Origin: Streptococcus sanguinis
GTDB taxonomy: Bacteria > Bacillota > Bacilli > Lactobacillales > Streptococcaceae
Assembly (NCBI GenBank): GCA_013378335.1
Contig: CP040556.1
Coordinates: forward strand, 2,046,001 to 2,110,000
Length of the DNA stretch: 64,000 bases
Reading direction: 5' to 3'
Part shown: positions 45,012 through 53,904 of the stretch, piece after piece
How positions within the stretch are numbered: position 1 is the first letter of the stretch
How the letters are laid out: every line of letters begins with the position of its first letter
The notes under the pieces: model-generated
What the model was told of the DNA's origin: nothing
Databases searched by the model: none
What the model saw: only the letters and a program-made list of their open reading frames with translations
Program-made: the position numbers and the translations under genes

Positions 45012-45064
45012 CAAATGTCACTTTGCCCAGATGACATTTGTTAGGAAAAATATGACATTTGTCA
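45012..45064. promoter_or_regulatory. Three phased copies of TGACATTTG, candidate response-regulator sites
   Basis: CAAATGTCA (45012-45020), TGACATTTG (45032-45040) and TGACATTTG within the palindrome TGACATTTGTCA (45053-45064). The first is inverted relative to the others. Starts are 20 and 21 bp apart, two helical turns. The promoter downstream lacks a good -35/-10 pair, as expected for an activated promoter. Confidence 0.65.
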
Positions 45065-45107
45065 TATTGGTCTAGGCAGCTGTACTTTTTTCTGACTTAA
45101 TTGGCAA

Positions 45108-45141
45108 TAAAAAAGAAAGCAGATTATTTTCCGCTTTCTAT
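45108..45141 (-). terminator. Terminator of the four-gene sensing operon
   Basis: On the minus strand GAAAGC and GCTTTC pair around a 12-nt loop and are followed by TTTTTTATTG; the stem includes the stop region of the last gene. Confidence 0.7.
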
Positions 45142-46407
45142 TTCTCTTTGAATGCTCGGCAAGGCACTGTCAATCTCTTGATTCTGCATAGCATTTTGAA
45201 TCAGATAGTCCATCCGGTCCATTGTATGACGGTCTACTTCCAGGCTGATGTCAATGATAGAGCGATTCATCATGTGGTCTAACCTCTCAGAAGTCAAGGA
45301 ATCCAAGCCAAAATCATCTGCCTGTAAGATTTCTCTAGCCTGTTGACTTTTCACCACAGATGGTAAGACTGAGGTCCCCTGTGATTTTTCAAACAAGGCC
45401 TGCTGGCTTTCTTTATCCTGTGACAGCAAGAGCATAAATTCCCAAGCCAGCTTCTCTTGCTTGGTATTGGAAGACATGGCAAAGAGCGAGGTCTTGACCT
45501 GTGTTCCCATCACCTGGCTATTGGCTGTTGGCATCGGGATACAGGTCCAAGAAAAGCTAGAATACTTGGCAACATGGTAAGGGTAGGGCTTGTAGGTCCG
45601 ATACTGAGCCAGACTCATAGGATAGAAGGCCACCCGTCCCTCATCAAAGTCATTAGAAGTCACCTTATAGTGCTGGCTGAGCATATCTAGCTTGCTCATA
45701 AAGGCCAAGGCTTGGTGCATCTCTGAGCTGTCTACATTGATACCGGATTTATCGGTAAGATGGCCGCCGTAAGCTACCAGAGCCTGCTGCCAAGTGTAAT
45801 CCGTAATACCGTACTGATCCACCACACCATCGCCATTGGTATCCTTGGTTACTTTCTTGCAAATCTCATAGAAATCCGCTAAGGTCCAACCTGACTCAGG
45901 AATGCTAATTCCTTCTTTTTCAAGCAGGTCTTTATTGACACACATCATGATGGGATTGCTCTCAACTGGAAGGGCATAGCTGACTCCCTGATATTGCCCA
46001 GCTTCATAAGCCACCGGATAAAAGGCTGTCCGTTCATCATCCGTTAGGAGGGTATCCAAGGATTTAAGCGCGCCAGTTGAAGCCAACATGCTAAAGTCGT
46101 TTTCCGGTACCATAAAGAGATCCGGCTGCTCGCCTTTCAAGACTTGCTCTGCCAGCCAGTCAGCATAATCATCCTTGGGAATACCGCTTTCATAAACAAC
46201 CTTGACATGTGGATGGGTCTTTTCAAATTTTTTAATCAGGCTGTCCAAGACCTTGTTTTCGCGGCTGTTAGGCACATCCCAGCTAGAGCCAGCATAGACA
46301 CCTATACGAAGGACTTTTTCCTGAGCTGAAGCCCAAAATACAAAAGCCAGAGCAACAGATATGATCAGGACAACCAGCAGGGCCAAATGTCTTAGTCTCC
46401 ACTTCAT
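45124..46407 (-). CDS. Extracellular solute-binding protein, sugar type (sensing system)
   Basis: A 427-residue family 1 binding protein, membrane-tethered by an uncleaved-looking N-terminal helix (LALLVVLIISVALAFVFWA). The fold is that of sugar receptors: KVLRIGVYAGSSWDVPNSRE, LIKKFEKTHPHVKVVYESG, QPDLFMVPEND and DTNGDGVVDQYGITDY. No ABC permease is nearby; it is the last gene of a binding protein-kinase-regulator-binding protein operon, overlapping the regulator by 4 nt. This matches the LevQRST fructose-sensing system of S. mutans, where such proteins present the sugar to the kinase. Confidence 0.85.
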   Translation of the reverse strand: MKWRLRHLALLVVLIISVALAFVFWASAQEKVLRIGVYAGSSWDVPNSRENKVLDSLIKKFEKTHPHVKVVYESGIPKDDYADWLAEQVLKGEQPDLFMVPENDFSMLASTGALKSLDTLLTDDERTAFYPVAYEAGQYQGVSYALPVESNPIMMCVNKDLLEKEGISIPESGWTLADFYEICKKVTKDTNGDGVVDQYGITDYTWQQALVAYGGHLTDKSGINVDSSEMHQALAFMSKLDMLSQHYKVTSNDFDEGRVAFYPMSLAQYRTYKPYPYHVAKYSSFSWTCIPMPTANSQVMGTQVKTSLFAMSSNTKQEKLAWEFMLLLSQDKESQQALFEKSQGTSVLPSVVKSQQAREILQADDFGLDSLTSERLDHMMNRSIIDISLEVDRHTMDRMDYLIQNAMQNQEIDSALPSIQREIESGK

Positions 46408-47087
46408 TTGTCGCTTTCCTTACTAAAATCTCTCTGGGTGACTCCGGTCTGCACAGCCCAGATAGCCAGCTGGGTTCGGTCGCGCAAGTTGAGCTTGGCT
46501 AGGATACCTGACAGGTAATTTCGGACTGTCCCTTCTGATAGAAAGAGCTTGGCTGCAATTTCTTTATTAGAAATCCCAAAGCCAATCTGCTGGATAATCT
46601 TCCACTCCGTCCGGCTCATGTCCTCTATATTTTCCTCCGTCACTGTGATAGCAAAGTTGGACTGGGCCATCTGTGAAAAGATTTTGAAGACCTTGGTGGC
46701 AATATTGGGATTGATCATAGCTCCGCCTCGATAGACTGTCTGAATGGCTTCGTGAAGCTCTTCTGTCGAAACCCCTTTGAGAATATAACCAGACGCACCG
46801 TATTTGAGAGCAGAGAAGATAAATTCATCGTCATCAAAGGTCGTCAGAATGATAATCTTAACATCTGGATACTGCTCTTTGACAGCCTTGGTACAGAGAA
46901 CACCGTCCATGACTGGCATGCGAATATCCATCAAAATCACATCTGGGCGTACCCGATGAAGCTTTTCCAGCACTTCCTTGCCGTCTCCGACTGTCCCGAC
47001 TACCTCAATATCTGCGTGGGCAGACAGAATGATTTGCAGAGACTCGCGAATCAAGGCCTGATCGTCTGCTATTAAAACCTTAATCAT
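46404..47087 (-). CDS. NarL/LuxR-type response regulator (sensing system)
   Basis: A 227-residue regulator. The receiver domain has the acidic pocket (IADDQ), phospho-acceptor Asp54 (ILMDIRMPVMDG), Thr (IILTTFDDD) and Lys (GYILKG). The C-terminal LuxR helix-turn-helix contains FGISNKEIAAKLFLSEGTVR. It overlaps the kinase gene by 8 nt. The likely target is the downstream PTS operon through the three TGACATTTG sites. Confidence 0.9.
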   Translation of the reverse strand: MIKVLIADDQALIRESLQIILSAHADIEVVGTVGDGKEVLEKLHRVRPDVILMDIRMPVMDGVLCTKAVKEQYPDVKIIILTTFDDDEFIFSALKYGASGYILKGVSTEELHEAIQTVYRGGAMINPNIATKVFKIFSQMAQSNFAITVTEENIEDMSRTEWKIIQQIGFGISNKEIAAKLFLSEGTVRNYLSGILAKLNLRDRTQLAIWAVQTGVTQRDFSKESDK

Positions 47088-48393
47088 GTCTTCCTCCTAT
47101 TTTTGGGATTTCGATATGCGTGTAAAAACCGTCCCGATTTTCAAAGCGGACGCTTCCACCAATAATCATTAGGCGCTCCTGCATCTGCTTGAGGCCATAG
47201 CCATAGTGGAGTTCATCAAAGCCAACACCATCATCCTGAATGGTCATTACATAGGACTCTTCCTCCAGCAGCTCAATCCAGATAGTCTTGGCATGCCCAT
47301 GGCGGACAGAGTTGGTAATAGACTCCTGAATCACCCGGAATACAATGTCTTCCTTGGCGATATCCAAGTCAATATTATCCCATTCGTAGCGGAGATGAAT
47401 CTCCAAATTAGAGATGGCCTCATACTCACGGATAATCTTAATCAGAGCTTCCTTCAAAGTGTTATTTTCCAGAGCTCCCGGCCGCATCTTATTGAGCGAT
47501 CCGCGAACATCACGGATACCATCTCGAACGACGACAGAGACATTATTGAGCTGCTCCTTAGCCCGATTGGTATCAATATCAACCAAGACCTTGACCGCAT
47601 CAATACCCGCTGAAATTCCTGTCAGGGCATGGCCCAATGTATCGTGAATCTCTCTGGCAATCCGCTTCCGCTCTCGGTCTTCTGCTATTTTCTCAGACAA
47701 GGCCAGATAAGAGTTCAACTCGCGATTGGCCTGAGAAGCCATGCGCAGCTCTTCCTCAATCCGATGACGCTCCGTAATAGCCGACAAGATATAGAAGAGC
47801 AAGGAAATCATAAAAACGACGATATTTAAAGAATAGAGGAAATTCTTACCAAAAAGCAGTAAAAGCCGAACGGACTCTGGGTAAAAACGAATATAAGTAT
47901 CCAGCGAAGGCAGCTTGATAAATAGCGACATGAGGTCATAGTTGGACAAGAGCAGCATGCCAAAGCTCAAAATAATGAAAGAAAACCAATACTTCTTGTC
48001 CTTGGAAGCATTGAACTCCTTAGAGCCATAGAAAATATCCGCAAACACCAAGAGAATCAATCCATTGTAGGACGAATGCAGGACAGAAAAGATGACCAGC
48101 ATGAGCAGGATTTCAATAATGGTCGCCTTGTCATAGACGGACAGCTGATTGGGGTGGCGCTCGCGATAGTACATGACCAAAAGCAAACTGCCATAGAGGC
48201 TAATTGATACCCAGAAAATCAAGCTGGGAGAGCCGGGAATAGCATCCAAACGCTCCAAAAGCGAGTGACTGAAGCCCTTAGCCGCTACATAGTTGGTCGC
48301 AAAGAGATAGATGGACGCATTATAGACAATGGCAACCAGATTGATGACCATCAGGGCTATTTTGCTGTAAAATATACTTTTTTGAGGTCTCAT
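47080..48393 (-). CDS. Membrane histidine kinase, HisKA_3 type (sensing system)
   Basis: A 437-residue kinase with about six membrane segments in the first 215 residues, a short coil, the phospho-acceptor motif KRIAREIHDTLGHALTGISA, and an ATPase domain with ESITNSVRHGHA (N box), TIQDDGVGFDE (G1) and YGLKQMQERL (G2). There is no large extracellular sensor, which fits signal input through the two membrane-tethered binding proteins encoded on either side. A GTG nine nucleotides upstream is in frame; ATG at 48393 has GGGTGG and overlaps the previous stop. Confidence 0.9.
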   Translation of the reverse strand: MRPQKSIFYSKIALMVINLVAIVYNASIYLFATNYVAAKGFSHSLLERLDAIPGSPSLIFWVSISLYGSLLLVMYYRERHPNQLSVYDKATIIEILLMLVIFSVLHSSYNGLILLVFADIFYGSKEFNASKDKKYWFSFIILSFGMLLLSNYDLMSLFIKLPSLDTYIRFYPESVRLLLLFGKNFLYSLNIVVFMISLLFYILSAITERHRIEEELRMASQANRELNSYLALSEKIAEDRERKRIAREIHDTLGHALTGISAGIDAVKVLVDIDTNRAKEQLNNVSVVVRDGIRDVRGSLNKMRPGALENNTLKEALIKIIREYEAISNLEIHLRYEWDNIDLDIAKEDIVFRVIQESITNSVRHGHAKTIWIELLEEESYVMTIQDDGVGFDELHYGYGLKQMQERLMIIGGSVRFENRDGFYTHIEIPKIGGRHD

Positions 48394-49373
48394 TATTGCC
48401 ACCCTGTAACTGTGTATTGACTGATATTATCCCTATTAACCAGATGAACTGGAATCAGGTATTGGCTGTCGTAGGATTTCCCCTCCTGCATCAGCTCAAT
48501 TACCTGTGCCACCTTGCGGCCCATCTGAATGGGAGATTGGGCCACGGTTCCCTCTATATCACTAGTCGTAGCCAGAAAGTTTTTGATATCTGGTGAACCA
48601 TCCACGCCATAGATTGAGATTTTCTTATCAAGACCTTGATTTTTAATAGCAGCCAAGGCCCCGATGGCTGCTCGATCATTGAGTGCCATAACTACATTAA
48701 AGTCCAAACCTTCGTCTAGAGCCCCTTTGACCTGTGGCATAGTTTCCTCCGTCTGGCCTAGTGTTTCTTTCTGGGAAATAATCTTGTAGCTAGGCTGTTT
48801 TTCAATCGTATCAATAAATCCCTGAATCCGGTCCATGGCAGAGACGGCATTGCGGTGCTCTAAAAGGAGAATATTAGCAGAAGGCAGACGCTTCATCATG
48901 TCCTGGGCAATCAGGACGCCTGCTTGGTAGTTATCAGACACAATGGTCGTATCCACTTTTACATCCTGACTGATAGGCGCATCCACTACGATGATTTTAA
49001 TCCCAGCTTTCTTGGCCTTTTGAAGAGAGGAAATGATACTTGGACTATTGCTTTTCACTGGATTGATAACAATGACATCAACCTTTTCTCGGACAAAAAA
49101 GTCGATCTGCTGGCTCTGCTTGCCCTCATCCAGCTCAGGATCCCGAACGTAAAGTCGGCTGCCCTGCTGGTTGGTTTTCTTCTCCAGCTCCGCATTTAAG
49201 GTCTTGTAAAAGTCATTGTTCATGGTCATGTAGGTCACCCCAATCTTGACCTGTTTTGGATCCGGAAGAATCCCCTTAAAATACACAAAAGATAAAGCCA
49301 GTACAAGTAGAGCTAAGAGGGGCCACAAAGTATTTTTAAAATGAATATGACTTCTTTGCTTTTCTGTTTTCAC
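48393..49373 (-). CDS. Membrane-tethered sugar-binding protein, RbsB/LacI type (sensing system)
   Basis: A 326-residue periplasmic-binding-protein-like receptor with an N-terminal membrane helix (LWPLLALLVLALSFVYF) and a two-lobed fold: VKIGVTYMTMNNDFYKTLNA, VDVIVINPVKSNSPS, GIKIIVVDAPI, LNDRAAIGALAAIKNQ and ISIYGVDGSPD. First gene of the four-gene sensing operon. The start appears to be GTG at 49373, with a rather distant GGGGG. It corresponds in position to one of the two binding proteins of LevQRST. Confidence 0.85.
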   Translation of the reverse strand: MKTEKQRSHIHFKNTLWPLLALLVLALSFVYFKGILPDPKQVKIGVTYMTMNNDFYKTLNAELEKKTNQQGSRLYVRDPELDEGKQSQQIDFFVREKVDVIVINPVKSNSPSIISSLQKAKKAGIKIIVVDAPISQDVKVDTTIVSDNYQAGVLIAQDMMKRLPSANILLLEHRNAVSAMDRIQGFIDTIEKQPSYKIISQKETLGQTEETMPQVKGALDEGLDFNVVMALNDRAAIGALAAIKNQGLDKKISIYGVDGSPDIKNFLATTSDIEGTVAQSPIQMGRKVAQVIELMQEGKSYDSQYLIPVHLVNRDNISQYTVTGWQ

Positions 49374-49424
49374 TACTATTTATACCCCCAATCTATCTAG
49401 TAGGCTACACTTATATACAGAATT

Positions 49425-49452
49425 ATTATATTACAAAGCGAGAAAAAATCAA
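49425..49452 (-). promoter_or_regulatory. Promoter of the four-gene sensing operon
   Basis: On the minus strand TTGATT (49447-49452), 16-bp spacer, TATAAT (49425-49430). Confidence 0.6.
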
Positions 49453-49534
49453 AATCTGCTCTAAAAAGCCAACTATCCTTTCATCGCTAAAATCAAAATT
49501 TTTCTATACTTCCAATCTAGTCTTCCCCACTAAA

Positions 49535-49568
49535 AGAGCCCCATGACCAAATAGAATCATGGAGCTTC
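49535..49568 (-). terminator. Terminator of pepA
   Basis: AGCTCCATGA and TCATGGGGCT (minus strand) pair with one G-T and are followed by CTTTTAG. Confidence 0.78.
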
Positions 49569-49627
49569 AGGTAACTGCGGAGTGGTTTTATTTACTGATT
49601 GCAGTATCACAAAAGACAATTATCAGT

Positions 49628-50695
49628 TTAGTAATTTTTAATCAAATCGACTGTTGAACGATCTAACTTCTTGACAATTGCTTGCAAGAATGCCTGAGCT
49701 TGTAAGAAGTCATCCATTGCATAGAGTGTTTGATGGGAGTGGATATAACGAGCGCAAACTCCGATAGTTGTAGATGGAACACCACCGTTTTGGAGATGGG
49801 CTGCACCAGCGTCTGTTCCACCTTTTGCACAATAGTATTGGTACTTAATACCAGCTTCTTCAGCCGTAGTAAGCAGGAAGTCTTTCATATTAGGTAGCAT
49901 GAGATGACCAGGATCGAAGAAACGAATCAGCGTTCCGTCACCAATAGCACCTTGACCGCCATATACATCACCAGCTGGAGAACAGTCTACAGCAAAGAAC
50001 AATTCAGGCTCAAATTTAGTTGTTGAGGCGTGAGCTCCACGCAAACCAACTTCTTCTTGGACGTTAGCGCCGACATATAGTTCATTACCTAAAGCTTGAC
50101 CTGATAGAGCCTGAGCCAATTCGCTGACCATGAGAACGCCGTAACGGTTATCCCAAGATTTGGAAATAACATTTTTACCATTAGCTGTTAAGATCGCTGA
50201 GCTATCAGGTACAATAGCATCTCCTGGACGAATTCCGAAACTTTCTGCTTCTTCCTTATTGGCAAATCCACCGTCAAAGACAATATCGCTCACTTGTGGC
50301 AGGGTTGGTGTCCCACCAGCTCCACGTAGGAAGTGAGGTGGAACAGAGCCAGAAATCACTGGAATCTCCCGACCTTCTCGAGTAAACAATTTGAAGCGCT
50401 GACTGCTGACCACAAGAGGATTCCAGCCACCGATTTCAACTACACGAAAAGTACCGTCTGCTTTAATCTCACTGACCAAGAAACCAACTTCATCCATATG
50501 AGAGGCCACTAAAACTCGAGGCGCATCTGCTACATTCGAATGTTTGATACCAAAGAGGCCACCCAAGCCATCCGTCACCATTTCATCCACATGCGGAGTC
50601 ATTTTCTCCCGCAAATAAGTCCTTACAGGACCTTCATGAGCTGAGATTGCAGAAATCTCAGTTACTTCTTTGATTTTTGAAAATAAGTCTGTCAT
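49628..50695 (-). CDS. pepA: Glutamyl aminopeptidase, M42 family
   Basis: A 355-residue cocatalytic metallo-aminopeptidase that removes N-terminal Glu/Asp from peptides. The metal and catalytic residues are visible: VASHMDEVGF (His, Asp), SKSWDNRYG (bridging Asp), QEEVGLRGA (general base Glu and metal Glu), AVDCSPAGD (Asp) and RYIHSHQTLY (His). It forms large dodecamers in relatives. A single gene, divergent from the DUF4651 gene, ending at its own terminator. Confidence 0.95.
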   Translation of the reverse strand: MTDLFSKIKEVTEISAISAHEGPVRTYLREKMTPHVDEMVTDGLGGLFGIKHSNVADAPRVLVASHMDEVGFLVSEIKADGTFRVVEIGGWNPLVVSSQRFKLFTREGREIPVISGSVPPHFLRGAGGTPTLPQVSDIVFDGGFANKEEAESFGIRPGDAIVPDSSAILTANGKNVISKSWDNRYGVLMVSELAQALSGQALGNELYVGANVQEEVGLRGAHASTTKFEPELFFAVDCSPAGDVYGGQGAIGDGTLIRFFDPGHLMLPNMKDFLLTTAEEAGIKYQYYCAKGGTDAGAAHLQNGGVPSTTIGVCARYIHSHQTLYAMDDFLQAQAFLQAIVKKLDRSTVDLIKNY

Positions 50696-50874
50696 ATTTA
50701 CCTTCTTTCTGCCCCTATTTTATCACTTTTTGGGAAAGATAGGTAGCAAAAGCCTAACTCTCTACAGGAGAAATATCCAAGTAAAAAATTTTCAGTCAAG
50801 TCCTCTCGCCTGTCAATTTCTCCTTTTCTATCTTGGCCATTGTTCCCCCTTCTTTTTTGTGTTAAAATATTGTC

Positions 50875-51159
50875 ATGAAAGCTAAAAAAATCATTTTAAC
50901 AACAGCTGCTCTTCTTGGAGCAGGAAGTCTTGCCTTGGGCGCGCGAAAAGTCGTCAAAGAACAACAGCTAGCCAAAAAGAGAGAAGAGATTATTCAACTG
51001 GTCCGTAGCTTCTTTGCTAGTCAAGGACAGATTGCTACGGTCTATGTGCAACTCTATGAGTCCAGCGAAGATACACTGGTTGGTGGAGTAGTCCTTGAAG
51101 ATGACCGCCACTTTACCTTTGTCTACGAAAACGGCCAGCTAACTTATGAGGAAGAATGA
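50875..51159 (+). CDS. DUF4651-family membrane-anchored small protein
   Basis: A 94-residue protein with an N-terminal membrane helix (IILTTAALLGAGSLALGA) and a small soluble domain (QLVRSFFASQGQIATVYVQL, VLEDDRHFTFVYENGQLTYE). It resembles the streptococcal DUF4651 family by memory. Function unknown. It overlaps the thioredoxin-like gene by 4 nt, so they are translated together. Confidence 0.8.
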   Translation: MKAKKIILTTAALLGAGSLALGARKVVKEQQLAKKREEIIQLVRSFFASQGQIATVYVQLYESSEDTLVGGVVLEDDRHFTFVYENGQLTYEEE

Positions 51160-51476
51160 TGATTATTCCTGAAAATATAGAAAAATTGGCAACTTACGTT
51201 CAGTCAGAGGGGAGGACTGTCTTCTTTTTCACAGCAGACTGGTGTGGAGACTGTCGTTTCATCCAGCCCTCCCTACCAGAGATTGAGGCAAGAAATCTAA
51301 ATTTCACCTTCATCCAAGTAGACCGCGATGCCTATCTCGATCTTGCTAAACGCTGGGATGTCTATGGGATTCCTAGTTTGGTTGTACTGGAAAAGGGACA
51401 CGAAATAGGTCGGTTGGTCAATCGTAATCGAAAAACCAAGTCTGAAATCAATGATTTTTTAGCGTCATTAAACTAA
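51156..51476 (+). CDS. Thioredoxin-family protein
   Basis: A 106-residue thioredoxin fold with active site WCGDC (Cys30, Cys33) in FFFTADWCGDCRFIQPSLPE and the cis-Pro loop VYGIPSLVVLEKG. The CGDC variant is typical of a streptococcal thioredoxin-like subgroup rather than of the main CGPC thioredoxin. Two start codons lie in tandem (51156, 51159). It is the middle gene of DUF4651-trx-ytpR. Confidence 0.9.
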   Translation: MMIIPENIEKLATYVQSEGRTVFFFTADWCGDCRFIQPSLPEIEARNLNFTFIQVDRDAYLDLAKRWDVYGIPSLVVLEKGHEIGRLVNRNRKTKSEINDFLASLN

Positions 51477-51492
51477 TCAAATGGAGAAAAGA

Positions 51493-52119
51493 ATGATTTT
51501 TACTTATAACAAAGAATTTGTTGGCGATGTTTTGATGGTGATTGTTGCCAACAACGAAGATGCAAAACTTTCTGTTGAACGCAAAGGAAATGTTGCTCGT
51601 ATTTTCCGACAAGATACAGCCGAAACCGTCGCTTGGAACATTTTCCAAGTATCTGATATTGTAGACATCCAAAAAAGTGGCCAGATCTTTCTTAATGACG
51701 AAGAGGTTGCCCTGCTCAACCAAGAGTTGGCTAAAGAAGGCTTCTCTGAAACTCTGATCAATGATCTCCAACCGAAATTTGTCGTCGGAGAAATCATCGA
51801 AATGATTGCTCATCCAGATAGCGACCACCTCAACATCTGTCAAGTACAGGTCGCAGCAGATAAGACTCTTCAAATCGTAGCTGGTGCCCCAAATGCTCGA
51901 TTAGGTCTCAAAACTATCGTTGCTCTCCCTGGTGCTATGATGCCTAAGGGAAACCTTATTTTCCCTGGCGAACTACGGGGTGAGAAAAGTTTTGGTATGA
52001 TGTGCAGTCCACGTGAGTTGCAACTGCCAAACGCTCCCCAAAAACGGGGTATTATCGAATTAGCTGACTCTGAAGTTGTCGGAACTGCGTTTGATCCAGC
52101 AAAACATTGGCAGGGATAA
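51493..52119 (+). CDS. ytpR: YtpR-family tRNA-binding-domain protein
   Basis: A 208-residue protein whose C-terminal half is an EMAP/tRNA-binding OB-fold as in the PheT N-terminus: VVGEIIEMIAHPDSDHLNIC, VAGAPNARLGLKTIVALPGA and EKSFGMMCSPRELQLP. It probably binds tRNA or another structured RNA. ATG at 51481 is in frame but the GGAG at 51483-51486 falls inside it; ATG at 51493 has the correct spacing and gives the family length. Confidence 0.9.
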   Translation: MIFTYNKEFVGDVLMVIVANNEDAKLSVERKGNVARIFRQDTAETVAWNIFQVSDIVDIQKSGQIFLNDEEVALLNQELAKEGFSETLINDLQPKFVVGEIIEMIAHPDSDHLNICQVQVAADKTLQIVAGAPNARLGLKTIVALPGAMMPKGNLIFPGELRGEKSFGMMCSPRELQLPNAPQKRGIIELADSEVVGTAFDPAKHWQG

Positions 52120-52182
52120 AAATAAAATGAAAGAAACTAATAAAAACAGTTCCTTTTTTTATCAAAAAATTCTAAAAAGCTA

Positions 52183-52237
52183 TTGACAATTTTATTTTTT
52201 AAGAGTAATATATAGAAAAAACGTATTATAACGTATT
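52183..52237 (+). promoter_or_regulatory. Promoter and operator of the gntR gene
   Basis: TTGACA (52183-52188), 17-bp spacer, TAATAT (52206-52211). Just downstream is ACGTATT-ATA-ACGTATT (52221-52237), the reverse complement of the operator before the PTS genes at 52995-53011. Autorepression is likely. Confidence 0.75.
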
Positions 52238-52251
52238 ACAGAGTAGATGAA

Positions 52252-52962
52252 ATGACAATTACAAATAGCCAAATTCCCCTTTATATTCAAATTAAGAATA
52301 GTATCAAAGAGAAGATTACCAGCAAAGAGTATCCCATAGGTACTAAAATTCCGACTGAAACTGAATTAGAAGCACAATATAGCGTTAGTCGTGTGACTGT
52401 AAGAAAAGCTATCAAAGAATTAGTGGCAGAGGGTTATTTGGTAAAACAACAAGGCAAAGGGACATTTGTTAATCATAAAACAGTTAAAAGGAAAATGTCT
52501 TATGTTATGGGTTACTCTAAAAGCTGTTTGACAAATGGCTTAACACCATCCAGTGTTGTTTTAGATAAAAAAATCATTTTCCCTACTGAAGAAATTGCCA
52601 AAAAACTAGAAGTATCAGTAAATGACAAAGTCATCTACATCCGTCGAAAGCGATTAGCTGATGGTGTGCCTATTTTCCTTGAGAATAATTATTTTGCTTA
52701 TAAAGATTATCATTTTTTGATGGAGGAAAACCTCAACGACTCCCTTTATGAAATTTTAGAAAAAAGAGGAATTCGACCAGAACATTCAGGAACAAGGACA
52801 TTAGAATTAGCATTGGCTAATGATGAAATTTCACATATTATGTCCTTACCAATCGGAACACCATTTTTTTTCCTTGATGTTGTAATATTAGATCAGAATA
52901 ATAAGCCCATTCATGTTGGGCACCAATACTATCTTGCAGATTATTATAAATTCGATATGTAA
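52252..52962 (+). CDS. GntR-family (HutC/UTRA) regulator of the adjacent PTS operon
   Basis: A 236-residue repressor with an N-terminal winged helix (YPIGTKIPTETELEAQYSVS, RVTVRKAIKELVAEGYLV, KQQGKGTFV) and a C-terminal UTRA effector domain (VIYIRRKRLADGVPIFLENN). UTRA proteins bind sugar phosphates. The same 17-bp operator lies in its own promoter and in front of the downstream PTS genes, so both are controlled by it. No ribosome site is obvious; GTAGATGA precedes the ATG. Confidence 0.88.
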   Translation: MTITNSQIPLYIQIKNSIKEKITSKEYPIGTKIPTETELEAQYSVSRVTVRKAIKELVAEGYLVKQQGKGTFVNHKTVKRKMSYVMGYSKSCLTNGLTPSSVVLDKKIIFPTEEIAKKLEVSVNDKVIYIRRKRLADGVPIFLENNYFAYKDYHFLMEENLNDSLYEILEKRGIRPEHSGTRTLELALANDEISHIMSLPIGTPFFFLDVVILDQNNKPIHVGHQYYLADYYKFDM

Positions 52963-52994
52963 ACCATATTGAAATTACTTTTAACTTAAAACAA

Positions 52995-53011
52995 TACGTT
53001 ATAATACGTAT
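52995..53011. promoter_or_regulatory. GntR operator overlapping the PTS operon -10 box
   Basis: AATACGT-TAT-AATACGT, containing TATAAT (53002-53007) as the probable -10. It can also be read as ATACGT-N6-ACGTAT. The identical 17-bp site occurs inverted in the gntR promoter. No good -35 is visible. Confidence 0.75.
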
Positions 53012-53027
53012 TTGAAAAGGAGGAAAT

Positions 53028-53426
53028 ATGATTATTTTAGCCAGCCACGGACAGTTCGCTGAGGGACTGAAGCAAACAGCTGAACTGATTATGGGGGAGC
53101 AAAAGAATTTATTTGCATTCTCAGCTTATTGTAATGGAGTAGACTCTGTTAAAGAACTGATTCGTCAAAAAATTTTAGTCGCTAATGAAAATGAGTCGAT
53201 TTATATTTTAACTGATATTCTAGGAGGAAGTGTCAATACGGAAGTTCTATCTTTATTAAATGAATTCCCTGATATAACAGTATACTCAGGCATGAATTTG
53301 CCTTTACTGATTGAGCTATTAACAATCTCTCATCTAGATTTGTATCAAACATTAGATGACGCAAGAAAGTCTATCGTATTAGTTAATGAACTATTACATC
53401 ATCAAATAAAGGAGGATGACTTATGA
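53028..53426 (+). CDS. PTS mannose-family EIIA component
   Basis: A 132-residue phosphocarrier with active His7 in MIILASHGQFAEGLKQTAEL and the conserved TDILGGSVNTEVLS segment. It has a strong AAGGAGG ribosome site and overlaps the IIB start by 4 nt. First gene of a six-gene operon (IIA, IIB, IIC, IID, SIS enzyme, HAD) under the GntR operator. Confidence 0.9.
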   Translation: MIILASHGQFAEGLKQTAELIMGEQKNLFAFSAYCNGVDSVKELIRQKILVANENESIYILTDILGGSVNTEVLSLLNEFPDITVYSGMNLPLLIELLTISHLDLYQTLDDARKSIVLVNELLHHQIKEDDL

Positions 53427-53892
53427 TTAAATTAGTAAGAATCGATCATCGCTTATTGCATGGACAAGTTGTCTTTTCATGGTGCAAGCAGTTAAATATT
53501 GAGCGTATTATTGTCGTTGATGATACTACTGCCGGTGACGAGTTCCAAAAGGTATCTCTCAACTTATCAAAACCTACGGGAACTAAATTAAATATTTTTT
53601 CAGTTAAAGAAACGTTGGAAAAATGCCTAAAATAGAACAATTACCTGAAAATATCATGATGATCTTCGGAAATACCAGTTCCGTTTTAAGTTTTTGCCAG
53701 CAATATTCTGCTATTTCGGAGATTAATTATGGTGTGATTACGAAAAAGGAGGGATCAAAACAATATAGTCAAGCCATCTATCTAAATAACCAAGAATTGG
53801 AGGACTCTATTAAATTAAAAAACATGGGAATTGAATTATTTATGCAACAAGTTCCGGCTTCTAAAAAGGAAGTGTTAAATGATAGGATTTAG
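53423..53892 (+). pseudogene. PTS mannose-family EIIB component, frameshifted
   Basis: IIB with active His13 in VRIDHRLLHGQVVFSWCKQL. The first frame stops at 53635. Adding one A to the A5 run at 53619-53623 gives TLEKMPKIEQLPENIMMIFG and continues to KEVLNDRI at 53892, a normal 156-residue IIB. As read, the product is cut to 70 residues and the IIC gene would lose coupling. Because all neighbouring subunits are intact, a homopolymer sequencing error is quite possible; a slippage-type mutation is the alternative. Confidence 0.88.
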
Positions 53893-53904
53893 GAGGAGGC
53901 AGAA

